This document shows positions 25,530 to 39,235 of a stretch of 64,000 nt of DNA, piece by piece. Location of the stretch: contig NC_090989.1 of the NCBI RefSeq assembly GCF_041146395.1, positions 241,108,843 to 241,172,842 on the forward strand. The letters are read 5' to 3'. This DNA comes from Eulemur rufifrons. Taxonomy: Eukaryota; Chordata; Mammalia; Primates; Lemuridae. Position 1 is the stretch's first letter; every line of letters begins with the position of its first letter. Position numbers and translations under genes: made by a program. Under the pieces are notes generated by a model. That model ran no database searches. It was not told the DNA's origin and was given only the letters and a program-made list of their open reading frames with translations.

Positions 25530-26319
25530 TAGTCATTCTTTAAGTAAGGAAGACTACAGCCTTCAGTGAAGCACTGATATGCTCAGATCATATCATCTTC
25601 TGATGGAAAGCTACACAGTATATAAGAGAAATGACACAGAGCAAAAGTTCTCTAATTACCAGAACCAATTATCAGTAAATCAAATTCATTGTAGTTTTAG
25701 CTAACCTACTTGATAGATAGAGCACCTTTAAAACTGCACCTTTCTAAAGAATTGAGCTATTTAAATGGAACCAAATAAAGATGATACTCTCAGTATCCGT
25801 CCAGGACACCTGGTGGAAAAGCTAACCAATCTGAGCAAATCCCAACAAAAGTTTCCAATTTTTTTTTCCAAATCAGAGTTACTTTCCTCAAACCCTTTTC
25901 TGCTGCTCTAGACTTCTGATTAGGTGGGGAAAGGGAAACAAAAATTAAAGGGAAAAGCACCATGTTCCAGTGATCAAGAGATGAACCAAATTTCCATTTA
26001 TCCAGAAGGCTCAAATCACCAGAATTTGCTTAATTAGTACCATGCAATGATGACTGATATTTATAAATATGATCCTACACATAAAGTTTCTCAAGTGCTT
26101 TCAGGACTTCTGAAGGAAAATTAAATTGCATTCTAAAACAGATTAGTAATAGGATGTTTATAAAAAGAAAAGTAGCATGAAAGCTACCACATTTCTCTCC
26201 ACTGCCTAAGGTAAGTATCACCAAGCAGTGAGCACTGTGCTGGGACAGGCTTACACCTCAGAATCCTTCTCATCAGACCAACCTGGAAATAGAGACATGA
26301 TCCAGAAGCACAGTACAAA

Positions 26320-26580
26320 TGGAGTGAAACAGTGGGGATCTTACCACTTGGATTCAAAAGTCCTGAGTTTAAATCTTAGTCATACCACTCAAAAATAGGG
26401 TGACCTTATAATCTATAATCCAAAGAGCAAGAGTTTTGACAGCGACACAGGACAATAGACTGTCCCCAGCATAACAGGACATATGGTCACCATATTCGTA
26501 AGCTACATGGACCATGGGCAAGTTACTTAATCTTCAGTCTTGGATACCACATCTGTAACATGTGAATAACAGGTACAAAA
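26320..26580 (+). repeat. MIR SINE split by a small TIR element
   Basis: The left part (26320-26395) has 'cttggattcaaaagtcctga' and 'gtcataccactc'. The right part (26494-26580) resumes 'cgtaagctacatggaccatg' and 'ggcaagttacttaatcttca'. The two join as one collinear MIR once 26396-26493 is removed. Confidence 0.7.
26396..26493. mobile_element. Miniature TIR element (GGTGACCATAT-type)
   Basis: A 98-bp element with inverted ends: 'tagggtgaccttata' at the left and 'catatggtcaccata' at the right. The interior has a 'gactgtcc..aggac' motif typical of small non-autonomous DNA transposons with a GTCCCGG core. It interrupts a MIR. The name is uncertain (MER53-like). Confidence 0.6.
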
Positions 26581-26949
26581 TTAAATCTTCAGTAACTATA
26601 AATTGCTTAGGTACACCTCTTTGCAGCTATATAATACTATCATATATTCTGATCCAGTGAGTTCAGAAACTCCAAAAACACCACACAGCCTTAAAAGGGG
26701 AGACATCAAAGAGATGAAAATCCATCTTTGATGGATTCAGGATAATTTTTAAATCCACATTCTCTTTATCAGACTTGCAATTTTCTAAAAAAACTTAGTT
26801 CAAATTCTGATACCTGGGCAGTACTAACCACTCAAAACTGTTTCCACATCTTCATTTTTCATAGTCTTATAAAAGCACTCAATTTGTTGTATTGTGATTT
26901 AAATGAAAATGAAAGAAAAAAAAAAAAAAAAAAGGTATGCCAGACTAAG

Positions 26950-27050
26950 CCCTTCTAGAAGAACCACTTCTGTTCCTTTTATCCTCAATGTTCAAGTGCA
27001 GTGCCTGGTGCATAGATGGTATTAGATACTGGTTGAATAAATGATCAATA
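26950..27050 (+). repeat. L2 3'-end fragment
   Basis: 'caagtgcagtgcctggtgca', 'tagatggtattagatactgg' and 'ttgaataaatgatc' form the L2 terminus. Confidence 0.6.
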
Positions 27051-30000
27051 CTTTAGAAGTACAATGCTTCCTTAGTCAGCCCTAACTTGGCTACAATCTC
27101 AACCCACACACAAATGTTTTGTAAGGATGTATCCTTGTCTTTTCCCATCTGAGTGTTCATACTCCTAAGCAGTAACTGCAATCCCAAATGTTTCTTCTCT
27201 ATAGAGTGATTTCACCTATTTCCCTAAGGGGAACTCATCTTGAAATCCAACTAGGTTTTAGGCTTTTGGGAGATTCCCATTTTAAATCTTTATTCAGAAG
27301 CTTCTGGCCCTTCACACACCATCTTAAACTCTTACTCTTCCTTCGTTCAAAGAAGACAGAACTGACTGTTTCAACACCAGATTATCTCCACCCATTTCCA
27401 TACTACCCTCAGTGAACCCTCTTCATCCTATCATATCTATAGAGACTTCCCTCAGAAATTAAAGTATACTAGACAAAGACCACTCCATATTTATTACGGG
27501 AGAATCAAAATCCAATGGGGAAAAAATTAAAACCAAAGCAAATAAATACAGTCATATTCCACATCACTGAAATGCCTTCAATGGTAAAATGGTTTTAAAT
27601 TATGGCAAAGCCCCAGGGGTCTCTAAGGCATTTCTTCTCGGGTTTCTTTAAAAAAAAAAAGTGTAGTCAATCCTAGTGGCATTTGCTTTTTCTCTGCTCC
27701 GTTGCCCCCAGACTCAGACTGCTCTAAGGTCTGGGGGTTTCAAGGCAAAACAATGAAGCATTTGACAACCTCAAAAGGTCTGAATGACATTCTGGAAACA
27801 GTCAAACTTCACTTTGGGCTACTCACTGAAGTATAGACACACCATGATACACTGCCCACCTTGAGCTTGGAATATACTCTATCTAGGTGAGAACAAATAA
27901 TTTTGGCATTTGTGTACTCAAAAAGACTTCCCTAGCTTAGAGGTCAAAATCAGTTGTAAAAAATTTCTTTTGCATGTTTCCCAAAAGCCATGAAAACTTA
28001 CCTGGCAAATCCTCACCCACCACTATGGTAAACAACGTGCAACTAATTGTACAAAATGTAACTTTTATTTGGAAAAAAAAATTATCTTTAACAACCGCGG
28101 ACTGTTCTTATCCCAAGTTAAATAACAGCAGCAAGATGAAACTGTAAATGTCCACTAAGATAGAGCTGGAAACACTGTGGTTCCACTATCCCTCCTCCCC
28201 CCGAGTTTCTTTTGCTCCACAAAAATAATTTTAGTCAGATGGGAATAGGAAAAAAACTACAAACAGAAAGAAGTATAGTTTCAGTGTGAGTACAATATTA
28301 AACGTCCTGAAAAGAGACAGATCCTCAATAATGTAGCTTTAATAAAAACTTCCTAAACCCTTTCCTTTTTTGTTCCTTTGAGAAAATGAAGCAATTTGCA
28401 TTTACAGCTCAGTTCCTGTTTCCAAAATATCCCTTTAACTTTTTCTTTTCTCTTTTTATGGTAGGTATAAATAGCACCAAATTGTCAAATCACAGCTATT
28501 TTGTGTGCTACCTATACAAATAGGTCTGATTTCTGGCCAGCCATAAAACAATTACTGCCGAATTCCTCTGGCTCTTTGATATCCAGCTTGTCCACAGGGC
28601 TTCAAAGCTAGTCTCCAGGACTTTTCTGGGGGCACTGCTGAAAAACAATCTCAACAGAAACACAGAAGATAAAATGTTCCCACTCCTATAAACACACAAA
28701 GACATAACTCCAGAAGTAAAACAGTTCAGCATCATCATGGAGGGATTCTTCTCCCAAGAAAATTTACAGAGTCCAAGTACTTTAAATTGTTTTTTTAGTG
28801 ATATGGATCAACTAGAATTTCTTCCCTCTAACTCATATGGCTATTTTCCCCATTTTCAAGCTTCTAAAAATTAGGAATTACTCTGCTTTCAGAGAAATTT
28901 TCTTGATTTACTAAAATAACTTATCCCATGGGAACTTACTGGGATGGAACGAAAGTTCAGCTTCTTGAGCACATAAATAACTATACAGCATAGTATTTAT
29001 TCAATGTACCAAAACTCATTCAAGCTAGCTTTGAATAAGGTTAAATTTGGTCAGAGCATCAATAGAGGAAATTTATGTATGGGCAATTATATGTTTTGAC
29101 TATAAATTAATAGAATGGCTTATGAAAAATTACATTATATGTGGGATATGTAGATAGCATACATAAAAATACCTAACATATATAGCACATACATGTGCTC
29201 AGAGTGACAGTAAGGTTCCTGTTAACCCAGAGCAAAAGCAATACGTTTATTACAAGGAAATAAATGTGAATAAATCCAGTTAAAAAAAAACCTTACAATG
29301 TAGCATCTTGGAGGGATGACAAATATAATCTAATTATCAAATCTCCCATTGCCAGGTTCTTATAACAAAATTTTGTTAAGGTTGATACATATATAAACAC
29401 ATACAACCAAACACACACAGAGGCATACATCTATATCCACACATCTGACCTTAAAAGAGAAAGACATGTCACTTTTTTTTTAATTCCTCCTACCAATGGC
29501 ATTAGGCCAAATCAATTTTTCCTTAACCCAATACTTTTGGCAGCTCTATCATAATATGCCAGAATTCCACAAATTAAGAAGTTGGCAAACATGTGGCTCT
29601 GAATTAAAAGCACAGATGATATAGTCTCCCTCTACTTATGAAAGAAGATCATTTTAGGTATATACATAAAAAGTAAAGACTACCTTTGTACCTAAAATCT
29701 CCCTCTAATTTCTTATTCTCCCCTTCTCTTTACCACTAGCAAGAATCAAGCACTTTTAAAATATTAATCCAGATCTGATTTTGGCATTCATCTATGACCT
29801 TATCCAAGGAACCACTTGTACATATTTATCCAAAGACATATAGCCATATTGTTTCTTAAAATCTATATAGTAAGTTAACTGTTAGAAGCACATAGATGAG
29901 TCTTCTAATTATAATCCAAAAATTTACCACTCAAAATCAGAGCCACATGTTTATAGCTCTGATCATAAGAACACAGCTTTTATCTCTTAGGTCAAATCTG

Positions 30001-33000
30001 GCACCCTAAGTTGCTACTAAATTTCCTCATAACAATGTGATTATGTAATCTCTCAAATTTAATTATATTTTTCCTCTGGATTTTTTTAACCAAGGCCAAA
30101 TGCATTAACATACAACAAAATTCTCAACGTGAGTGATAAAAATGCATTAAAAGTAACCTTTAATCCATGCTATTAACTGATTTTATTCTATTTTGGCACG
30201 TTTGAAGTAACTCATCTAAGGATTAGTTAGGCTTTTCTACATTTCTTTTTATCAGGACTCTACCATTCTTGATTTAGTTTTGAGAGAAAAGGGTTTGCAA
30301 AAACTATAATAATCTCACAGCTGGAGATGGCTGGAAAGTCCGTTAGTACTCATTGTGCCCTTAATTTGCAGGAAGCCTTTGTGTTCTTCTACTCCTCGTT
30401 TTACATGCTGAGCAGTTTTCACTGATAAAGTACTTATAGACCAGTTATTTTAGATTAATGAAAAGCCCAGTAAAATTTTATGTAAGATGGCTGTGAACTT
30501 TCTCTTTAAAATACTGAAATGTATCTTCAGAGTCTTGATTGAATGAAAATCTTAACCCCAGTAATTTGCCTCAATAATTTTCATGTGAGTAGGCAAAGGC
30601 AGTCTTAGAAGTTTTAAGAAGTATTATTTTCAAACAGAGAAGGAATCCAAAATTTCAGACTATGAATTCAGATTGAATGGCTGAAGCCTCAGGGCAAACA
30701 CACTGATTTAATCACATAGCAGTAGGTTTCAAAATCTTGCCTTCTTCAGACTTAACAATAAAGTATTTCCTTGCCCTTTAAACCTATAGCAATAATGCAA
30801 ACACATTATACAAAAGGACTAACATTGTTAGGATTTTGTTGAGATTTTTAACATTATGACATCAATTTTAGAAGTAGATGGCACCGTTCTAATTCCACAC
30901 TTATCCAAAATGAGATTTTAAAGTCAATGACTTATTTCCTCTGAACTTCAAGCCTAAAAAGGGACATTTAAATATCCAATTATCAAGGATTATAAGTCAA
31001 ACACAACTTTCACAATTCTCTGAAAGTTTTCAGATACAAAAAGCAAGGTCTAACTCTGAAAAGTCTAAGCTGAAGTTTTTAAATCTGTCCTAATATAAGC
31101 AAAGATGTTGAGTTCTGTCATATTCCAAGATATGAAAATAGTGTTAAAATTATCCATATTCTGCTACACTAGCTTCTTGTAAATCAGAAGCTCAAGTAAT
31201 AATCATAGATTCATATCTAACATAGCAAGTATATCATTCATATCAAACCCAGCAAGTATATCTGCAAAGTAGAAGTGATAGTGTCTGAAACTAATAGGGT
31301 TAAACAATTTCTTTTGTGAGGCCACTGGCAAAATCTACAGCAGCTGTCTAACTTTGCCTTTAACGATCATAGCAAAAGCTCAAGGAAGTGATCCAATGCA
31401 GCACTGGTCTTTAGTAACCAGATCGTTTCTATTTCATTTTCAGCCAAGGGAATGGATAATGAAAACAAAATTATTCCTCAGTCAGTAAGTTTACTTGACA
31501 AGCTAATTTTTACCAACCTTTAACTTTATTCACATGTATAGCCATAAGAGTTGTGCCTTTTTGTGGGCAGACAACCTTAATAACTTTTAAATACTGGCTA
31601 CACGAGATAAAACTTCAAATGGCTATCACTTCTTTAAACTCACTTATAAAAACTACTGGAAAACTTTTTAGCTATTCAGGAACATACTAAGCTAAAAGAG
31701 AAAAGGCTAACCACTACTGTAAACTGTTGAGCCAAAGATACTTGATTCTATCAGTAAAGAACACTGCAGAATTATACCATTTTATATATGACCTAAAACA
31801 CCTGTATAATGATTTTCATAAACGAAACAAAACTCAATTCCTTGAGCATTACAATTTTCCACCTAAAACTACATACATTGTTTAAAACAAAAAAGCCCTC
31901 TCATTATATATTACCACCCAGTTATTACCAATGCATCTGAGATACCTACTCCTAAATGCTTTTCTGCTTAGCCTGTGGAAAACAGGTATTCCAGACTTCT
32001 AACTAATCAGGACTTATAGAGATTTATTAATATTTTAAATAGAAATCCAATATTCTTCATAAGTCAAGTTTCTGAAGAATATGAATAAGAGAAACAAAAA
32101 GTAAATCAATGACCCAACAAAGTTACATTATCACTCTGGTTAATAACCACAGGTTCACAGAAGTTCCAAAATAATTTTAAACTAACTTATGTGAGAATAG
32201 GCATGACTGCAACATTCCCCATTTCAATATTTATGGCACATATGTAAATATTTTATTCAAGTAAGTTTGCCCAAAGAGAAATTTCTTTCTAAAGACTAAT
32301 TTTAATCCAGTATTTAATTTATAATTCCAAGTCTGTTTACTTCCACAAAGGTTTGGGCCAGAGCAATATTAGCTAAATTTCAGGCCAGTATACATTTATA
32401 TTACATGCCACAGGTAAGAGATACTGATATAAATATATCAGATATACTTTCTGATGATAAGTAGCTCCTATCAATTTATACTATCTCAAATAGGAGAAAT
32501 ACGGTTTCAACTATTTAATATTTGAAAACTACTACTATATGTTGGCTTCCTAAAGGAGTGAAAATTATTTAAAAGCTACGAATTAAAATGCATGCACTAA
32601 TGGATATTCCTAAACTGACATATTTACAAATGGCTTGTTTTAAAAAGTAAATACCAAATACTGGCTTAATATGTTTCACTTTTAGGGATTTAAACCATAA
32701 ATTCTTCAAATAAAATTAAATAAATCGGTTTGCAAGTAATTAATGATGAGAATTCAATAATATAAAACTATCTCTGTATATTCTCTATGGCTGGGGAACT
32801 TAACTGGCTATGTTCAATATAATACACTTAGTGGGTCTTGGAGCCCACTGCCTGTAAAATCTCCCATGGAGATTCGAGACCACCCATTGAAAACAGTACA
32901 ACATTATTGCCTCAAGCAAGAAGCTGGTACATAGGACTGGTTATTCAAGTCTTTTAAATACTATTTTATTGAGGGATTGTGGGAGGTGGGGGAGGGGGAG

Positions 33001-35215
33001 AAGGGGGATTCATGAGTGGATGGGGGAGGAAAACTCAGACACAGAAAAAACAGTAATTTCTAAAGCAGAGGTTCCTGTGGTACCCTCCCTCACCCCACCC
33101 CCACTTTTAAAACAGCTACATAAACAAAGTAATAAGTGCTCAATTTCAGAGAGAATTACATTATACTCCATTTGAACAGGCTACAAAGTACTTTTATTTG
33201 AAAAGCTGCTTCTCCTCTGTTATAAACAATTTTACTCGGCACTAATTTCAGACAAGAGAAGATGGCTAGAGAGTGTGGGAGGTGGAGTTAGGAAAAATTC
33301 ACTCAGTGTCTTTCAATGCCTTAAATAGTTGATCCAATAAAGATCCTTTAGAGAAAACTTTAAGTCTATTTTTTTTCTCCAAGTAAGCAAATCATACAGG
33401 AGGGCTTTTCTTTTCTAGGGTACTGCACCCTGTCTCTTTAAATTCCAGGCCTGCCCCATTTCCCACGCATTCAATGAAAGCCCCACATTTGCTGGCCTCC
33501 AGCCCACAATGTCAAGTAGTTCTCTTGCTATTGAATTTCAAGATTATTCTTTTGGATCATTTGCCCTTTAGTTTTAAGCACGCCAAAGCAAAAATAATGT
33601 CTTTCTACAATAACATAAAGAAAACTCTGAGGTCTTTACAAGTCTACAAGTAGAGAACACCTTGTCCTTTGGTTCCCCTTTCACTGCAAAATATGCTCCC
33701 ACTCCATACGCTCCAAATAAGGGCCATTTGTGCGCTATCTTGGGCTACCGTAGCTTTGTCTGTCCTACGACAAAATTTTACGAGTATTTTCATTTAATTT
33801 AGTACCAAATCTGGAATCTCTAACAATCTGCAATATTCAAACCAGGTCTTTGTATTGCTCAAACTCTCAAGTCTTCAACTTGGTCCCTCTAGTATTCAGT
33901 TAGAATAAATTTTAAAACAATTACTTTATTCTAAATCAACTATTTTATTTTCTATGGTTATAGTTTAGACATCTACATAAATTAACTCAATAATAAAAAT
34001 AGCAAGTAAATATTGTGAGCTGTAGTCATTGTGCCAGAGTATATTTTCCTCATTCCTATACATACCTTAATCCCGAAGCAAGGATTCCAGGCCATTATGA
34101 ATCCCATTTAGAATTCTCTCAAAAGAAATAGAAATAGTTAAGCAGAAGTTTATCAACAGAACTAAATCAAGCCCACAGAAAATAATGTTATTCCAAATGC
34201 TAGCAAACAGTACTTAGAATGGCAATTTTATTCAAGTATGGACTTTGTAAAAAGCATCTAATATTAAAGGGAAAACACCCTTATTTTCATTTGACACATA
34301 GCTCTGCTATACATTAGTGTATAGCGCACTTTAAATGTTAAATAGGCAAATGTTTTCTCACAGATCATAAAATCATGGACTTAGATAAAATTTAGATTGC
34401 AGAGAGATCTTCGAGGACAACTAAAATTAACTCCCTCATTTTGAAGAAATCTTTTTTTAGTTATGTTTAAGGAATATTCCTATCAATCTATATGTACCGC
34501 AGATAAGACATGAAATTACATTTTAATTTTCACTTGTTAAAACTTCTAGTTATTTTTGTAGCTTATATGTGAAATATGAAAAACCATCTTAATACTAAAA
34601 TAGTTTGTATTTATATAATTATGTATCAATTCTCCATTCAAAAAGGACCACTTCTTTCTGTGCCCCAAATATATGTTTTTTGGATTTATTTTTGGTACTA
34701 CTTGTTTTGGTGCTTTTTATTTCTTGTAAGTTTAACTTCCAAATTATATACAAAGACCCCCAAACTGGAAATAGGTCTTTTGTATTCAATTATAGATCCT
34801 ATGTATTCCTAACATCATCATGTATTTAAACATCATCATGACAGTCTTTTCATTTGTAGTATTTTTAAAGTCAGATGCAGGCTTTGGGAAAATTTCTAAT
34901 ACTACACATCAAGATAAGCATATTAATTAACAAAGTTATACTTATCAAAACTCCACAGGAAAAAAAAGGCCAAAACGTTTTAAAACATTCCTAAAATATA
35001 TACCATACCAAAATATTAAACGTGAGTGTCTTTCTGTTAAAAGACTGTCTTATATAAATAATATACACTTATAAATCAGGTTAATCTCATTACTTTTATA
35101 ACTTCAACACAGTATTAATTGAGAAAGGTAAAAACATGATGTACGTTTCTTTTTAAAGCTTACAGTCAACTTATGAATCACTTGTGCATACAGTCATAGT
35201 AATATTAAAAGAAAA
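27051..35215. other. Repeat-poor intronic block, no gene seen
   Basis: About 8.2 kb of AT-rich MLLT3 intron 2 in which I recognise no SINE, LINE, LTR or DNA transposon copy. Open frames are all under 90 codons and look random. A G-rich run lies at 32981-33007. Low density of insertions over this length can reflect constraint, but old diverged repeats may have escaped recognition by eye. Confidence 0.5.
32981..33007 (+). repeat. Intronic G-run with quadruplex potential
   Basis: GGG-AGGT-GGGGG-A-GGGGG-AGAA-GGGGG fits a four-run quadruplex pattern with short loops, in otherwise AT-rich sequence. A CCCACCCC tract lies about 85 bp downstream (near 33090-33105). Confidence 0.6.
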
Positions 35216-35400
35216 GATAGACAGGTGTGGTGGTGCATGCCTGTAGTCCTAGCTAATCAGGAGACAGAAGTGGGAGGATCCCTTAAGTCCAGAAGTTCAA
35301 GACTGCAGTGAGCCATGACCTCACCACTGCACTCCAGCCTGAGCGACAGAGGGAGATCCTGTCTCTAAAAAATAAACAAAAATAAAAGGAAAAAAAGTTA
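35216..35400 (+). repeat. Alu monomer (FLAM/AluJ arm)
   Basis: The plus strand has 'gtgtggtggtgcatgcctgt', 'agtgggaggatcccttaagt', 'cactgcactccagcctgagc' and 'gatcctgtctctaaaaaata'. One arm only, ending in an A-rich tail that grades into the microsatellite beyond. Confidence 0.85.
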
Positions 35401-35476
35401 AAAAAAAAAAACAAAAAGAAAGAAAGAAACAAAGAAAGAAAGAAAGGAAGGAAGGACGGACGGACGGACGGATGGA
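35401..35476 (+). repeat. Compound microsatellite (A)n(GAAA)n(GGAA)n(GGAC)n
   Basis: It grows from the Alu monomer's poly-A tail. A-run, then GAAA units (about 35416-35447), then GGAA, then five or so GGAC units ending near 35476. The stepwise change of unit is typical of microsatellite birth from an Alu tail. Confidence 0.85.
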
Positions 35477-35689
35477 CTGACTCAAAATGACAAGGTAGCA
35501 AAGTGTCAAATAACAAAATATGAAAATGTTTCTTGGGAAAGAGAACCCTGATCATGTTCCAAATGAAATTACTTTTAGAAAAACTAAAAAACTTATTGTA
35601 AATGTGTCCATACATACATTTAAATATCTAGTTTTACTTTCACATAATGTGTCATTCAAGAAAAGCTTGAAAAATTCAACAAATTTTAT

Positions 35690-35805
35690 TGACAACAATA
35701 AGAAGTTCCTGATATCCCACCTCCCAGAGATAACTTCTATTAACATTTTGCTATACTATTTCCTTCCTATCTTTTCACTGATGTATTTTTTACCTGCCAT
35801 GTGAT
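35690..35805 (-). repeat. L1M 3' fragment
   Basis: 'tatcccacctcccagagata', 'acttctattaacattttgct' and 'tttccttcctatcttttcac' resemble the reverse complement of an L1M 3' UTR. Short, diverged. Confidence 0.5.
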
Positions 35806-38217
35806 TCTCAAAATGTGGGTATAGATGAACAATTCCGTTCATTTCCAATATAAGAAAATGGACTGAATCAATGATGGTAAACCCAAAAAGGGGCATTCAC
35901 AGAAAGATAATCTGTCCAGAAGCATTAACTATAAGCTGTTGCATACCCTTCACAACATAAGAAATTTCTTATTTGCTGCTGTATTTTAGATGTCTACATT
36001 TTTGTATCTTTGTATAAATTAAATTCTTGGCTCTTGTCAGTCATTTCACAATTCCCTTCATCAAGTTGGAATGCTAACTAGAATTATTTTTTCTTTGACC
36101 TAAAAGTTACACAGTCTGTTGCAACTAAAGAGGGGAAGGGTACTTATTAATACTTTTCAAAACGGCTTAAATTAAGCATTTGATTTACTAAATAGAAAAC
36201 TCTGCAATTATTTTGAATTATCCAAGATTGTATATATTTTCTTCTAACCTATTTACATGACACTATAATCCAAGTCCTCAATTATTACTCTATTAATAAT
36301 AGAAACACAAGTAGTTATCTGATAAATGATACTGCAGAAAAGCAAAATAAGTGACAAAATTTCAAGGTCTGGCCAATGTTATGCAAAATACAAAAAAAAA
36401 AAATCAGTTAACATGAAAACTCCAATAATCTAATGGTATGGGTAAGAGCCGTGTTTGAGGAAGAAGTTTCCAATAAACTCAGTCTCTTAAGTTCTTGAAA
36501 TGAGCCGACCTACAAGTAGTAGTTGATGGTTGATGTAAATGGCATCAATATGATCAGAACTTTTTATAACTAAAACTTAATCACCTATTTGGTGTATTAT
36601 CCATGTTATCGTATACTTCCCTACAATTGCAAAAAGTCTTTTACCCATTTCACTGTCCATTTGTCATAAAAAAAAGATGAAATTCCAATGTACTGAGGTT
36701 CATGTATCAATATTTTGTTTTAAGAAAAAAATCATTCTCCAAACTACTACACTTTTACAAAAATTGAGAGATTAAACACAACACTACATCATCTATTCCC
36801 TAGCATGATAACCAATATAGCTGATGTTTAATAAATGGTAGTTATTACTTCATTATTATAAAAATAGTAGTTCAATAGCAAATGCAGAATTTATCCTTTT
36901 TTAAAAATTGAAGAAAAATAATATTTCAGAACTGGAAAAGCCCACACAGCTTTCTACTTCCCAGGCCAGGGCTTTTCCTACCACATTACTAAATACTGCT
37001 CCTACCAGTTACTGGAATACATCAGACTCATATTTTTAAAGCTAAAAGGCTAGTTGTATTTCATGCATTAGGTAGTAAAAAGTGACAGAGCTGGCCAAGT
37101 CCTTCAAATTTGTGTCTAGTTTTTTTAAAAAGCATTCAAAGTAGGTGAGGAAAGAATAAGGGAAAAAAAAAACAGAAAAGGGAAAAACTCATTTTTGCCT
37201 AAGAAAAGCTAGAACACATTTTAGAAAATATGATTCTCAGCAAACACAATGTTTCCTGCTAAAAATTCAAATGGTGATTCTGTTTACACAAGGTCAATTA
37301 TTAATATTAGAGGTACAGAAGAAATGAGTTTCAGAACACTGAGTAATAATTTACAACTTAGAGAGTGGAAAGTAAAGCCAGGGAATCTAAGGGATTCCAA
37401 AACCCTTATTCTGACTTCAAATATCTGCCTTTATGTTATATTGTTGCCCAAAACTTCCAGAGTCTAGACACTATATTGATAAAGATATGGGTAGCACCTT
37501 CAATGATAATATAGGTCCCTCTCTTCTGATGTATATATAACTCAAATGCAACACAGGAGAAACAATAGATACATATACAAAAAGAAGGGAGTGCTGGACT
37601 GATGGAACTACGTAAAACACAACAGTGCTGTGAAGTGCTCCACTGAATGAGGAAAGTGGATTCCTGCCGCTAGTTACTATTTCTGTGCATACATAGGAAA
37701 AGTCATACAACAAGCATAAGACAATCCCGAGCTATGTCAACATTTTAAAATAACCTATTCCACTAAAAGCAACCAAATCCCAACAGCCCAAACTCTTCAT
37801 TTTCCACTAAGAATTACTATAAAACGGCTGCTTATAATATGGGAACATGGAAAGAAATAAAATGATGGAAAAAAGGTTGTAAAGTAGAAGACTGTTTCTT
37901 CAATATAAAGAAAGATTTCATTATTAAGCAATGCAAATTAATGAAGTATTTTGGGAAAAAGGTATGGATGATACAAGTCTACAATGAACCTCGTTTTTAA
38001 ACATCCAAAGTGTTTTAAATGTCTATTAAAATGAATAGATACTTAATCAGACAGTATTTTCCTCCCAATACCACCCTTTAGGGGGAGGTAGAATGGGACA
38101 TAAAAATCTATCTGCAAAAATTAAATGGCATCATGTAGACTAAATTTATATATAAATTTTAAACATTAGGAGGCAAGTAATCTCCCTACTCTCTATGTCA
38201 CTGCTATTATTATTAAT
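35806..38217. other. Intron 2 stretch without recognised features
   Basis: AT-rich sequence with no identifiable gene or repeat. The longest open frames (about 70-80 codons at 37249 and 37471) show no family resemblance and are treated as chance. Confidence 0.5.
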
Positions 38218-38242
38218 CCTAAGGTATTATTAATACCTTAGG
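38218..38242. repeat. Perfect 12-bp-arm palindrome
   Basis: CCTAAGGTATTA and its exact reverse complement TAATACCTTAGG are separated by one base. It can form a cruciform or hairpin in AT-rich surroundings. No link to a transposon end was found. Confidence 0.8.
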
Positions 38243-39129
38243 AAATTGTTAATATATATTTTACTTTTAAAAATCAATATATGCACACAGAACATTTGGC
38301 CTGGTATTGATGGAAAAATAACTGATGATTTCTACAGGAAAGGAATAAAGAAAAAAAATCTAGCTTTCACAAAATATTTTAAAATGGAAAAAAATTTGAC
38401 TCAGAATATCACTCTTCTAATATGGATAATAACTCTAAGTAAATTCAACTAATCATGTTTATAATCACATATGAATACTATTTTAATGATAAGCCATAAT
38501 TTCTTTAATAAAAAATGACAGTACACTGATTTTATCCAAAAAGTTAATTGTTAACTGCTACATACCAACTAAATCACACCCAAATGCTAGCCTTATCTTC
38601 TCAGAAATTCAATGATAATAGCCTTCCTCAGGCCTTGGCCACTGCAAACTTATCACCCTTAAGTTAAAATGATTAAGTCATGCAACATTACTACTTAAAA
38701 CAACACTCTGCATCTTTTCATGTAATTGCAATCCTACCATTGGCTGAGGTGAGGGCAAAATAGCAGGAGATAACTACCATGCAGCAACAATTTTTTTCTA
38801 ATGATTTAATCTCAAAGGAAAACTTTAAATTAATCTATAAAATGAATTTGATTATGTCTGAAAACAGCTACAGAACTTTTCCTGAAGAGCTTCTATGGTT
38901 ACCACCACTTAGTTATTGCTGAACATTTGTCTGCTAATATAAGTGAATAATTACCAATGTTTTAAAAGTAAACATTGACCACCATTTATTACTAGTTATC
39001 TTTGCACAGGCAAACTTGTGACTCATTGTATCTACATGCAAGATCATTCCACATTTCCAGGCTTCTGATTAAAAATAAAATGAGAGGGTAAACAAAGATG
39101 AAGAATCTCAAGTGTCCTTTCCAGCTCTA

Positions 39130-39235
39130 AAACACACAAGCACATTGAAGGCAGGGACCTCCTCTTTCTCTTATTTACATCTCCCCCAGTCTTTCACTGC
39201 ATCCTGCAGATAGAAAGCCTTCTGGGTAAGCAAAT
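39130..39235 (+). repeat. L2 3' fragment
   Basis: 'cattgaaggcagggacctcc', 'tttacatctcccccagtctt' and 'ctgcatcctgcagatagaaa' follow the L2 3' end consensus. Confidence 0.5.

Noticed and set aside
35283..35615. 110- and 62-codon frames rich in Phe/Leu/Ser
   Set aside because: Antisense of the Alu monomer and the GAAA/GGAC microsatellite.
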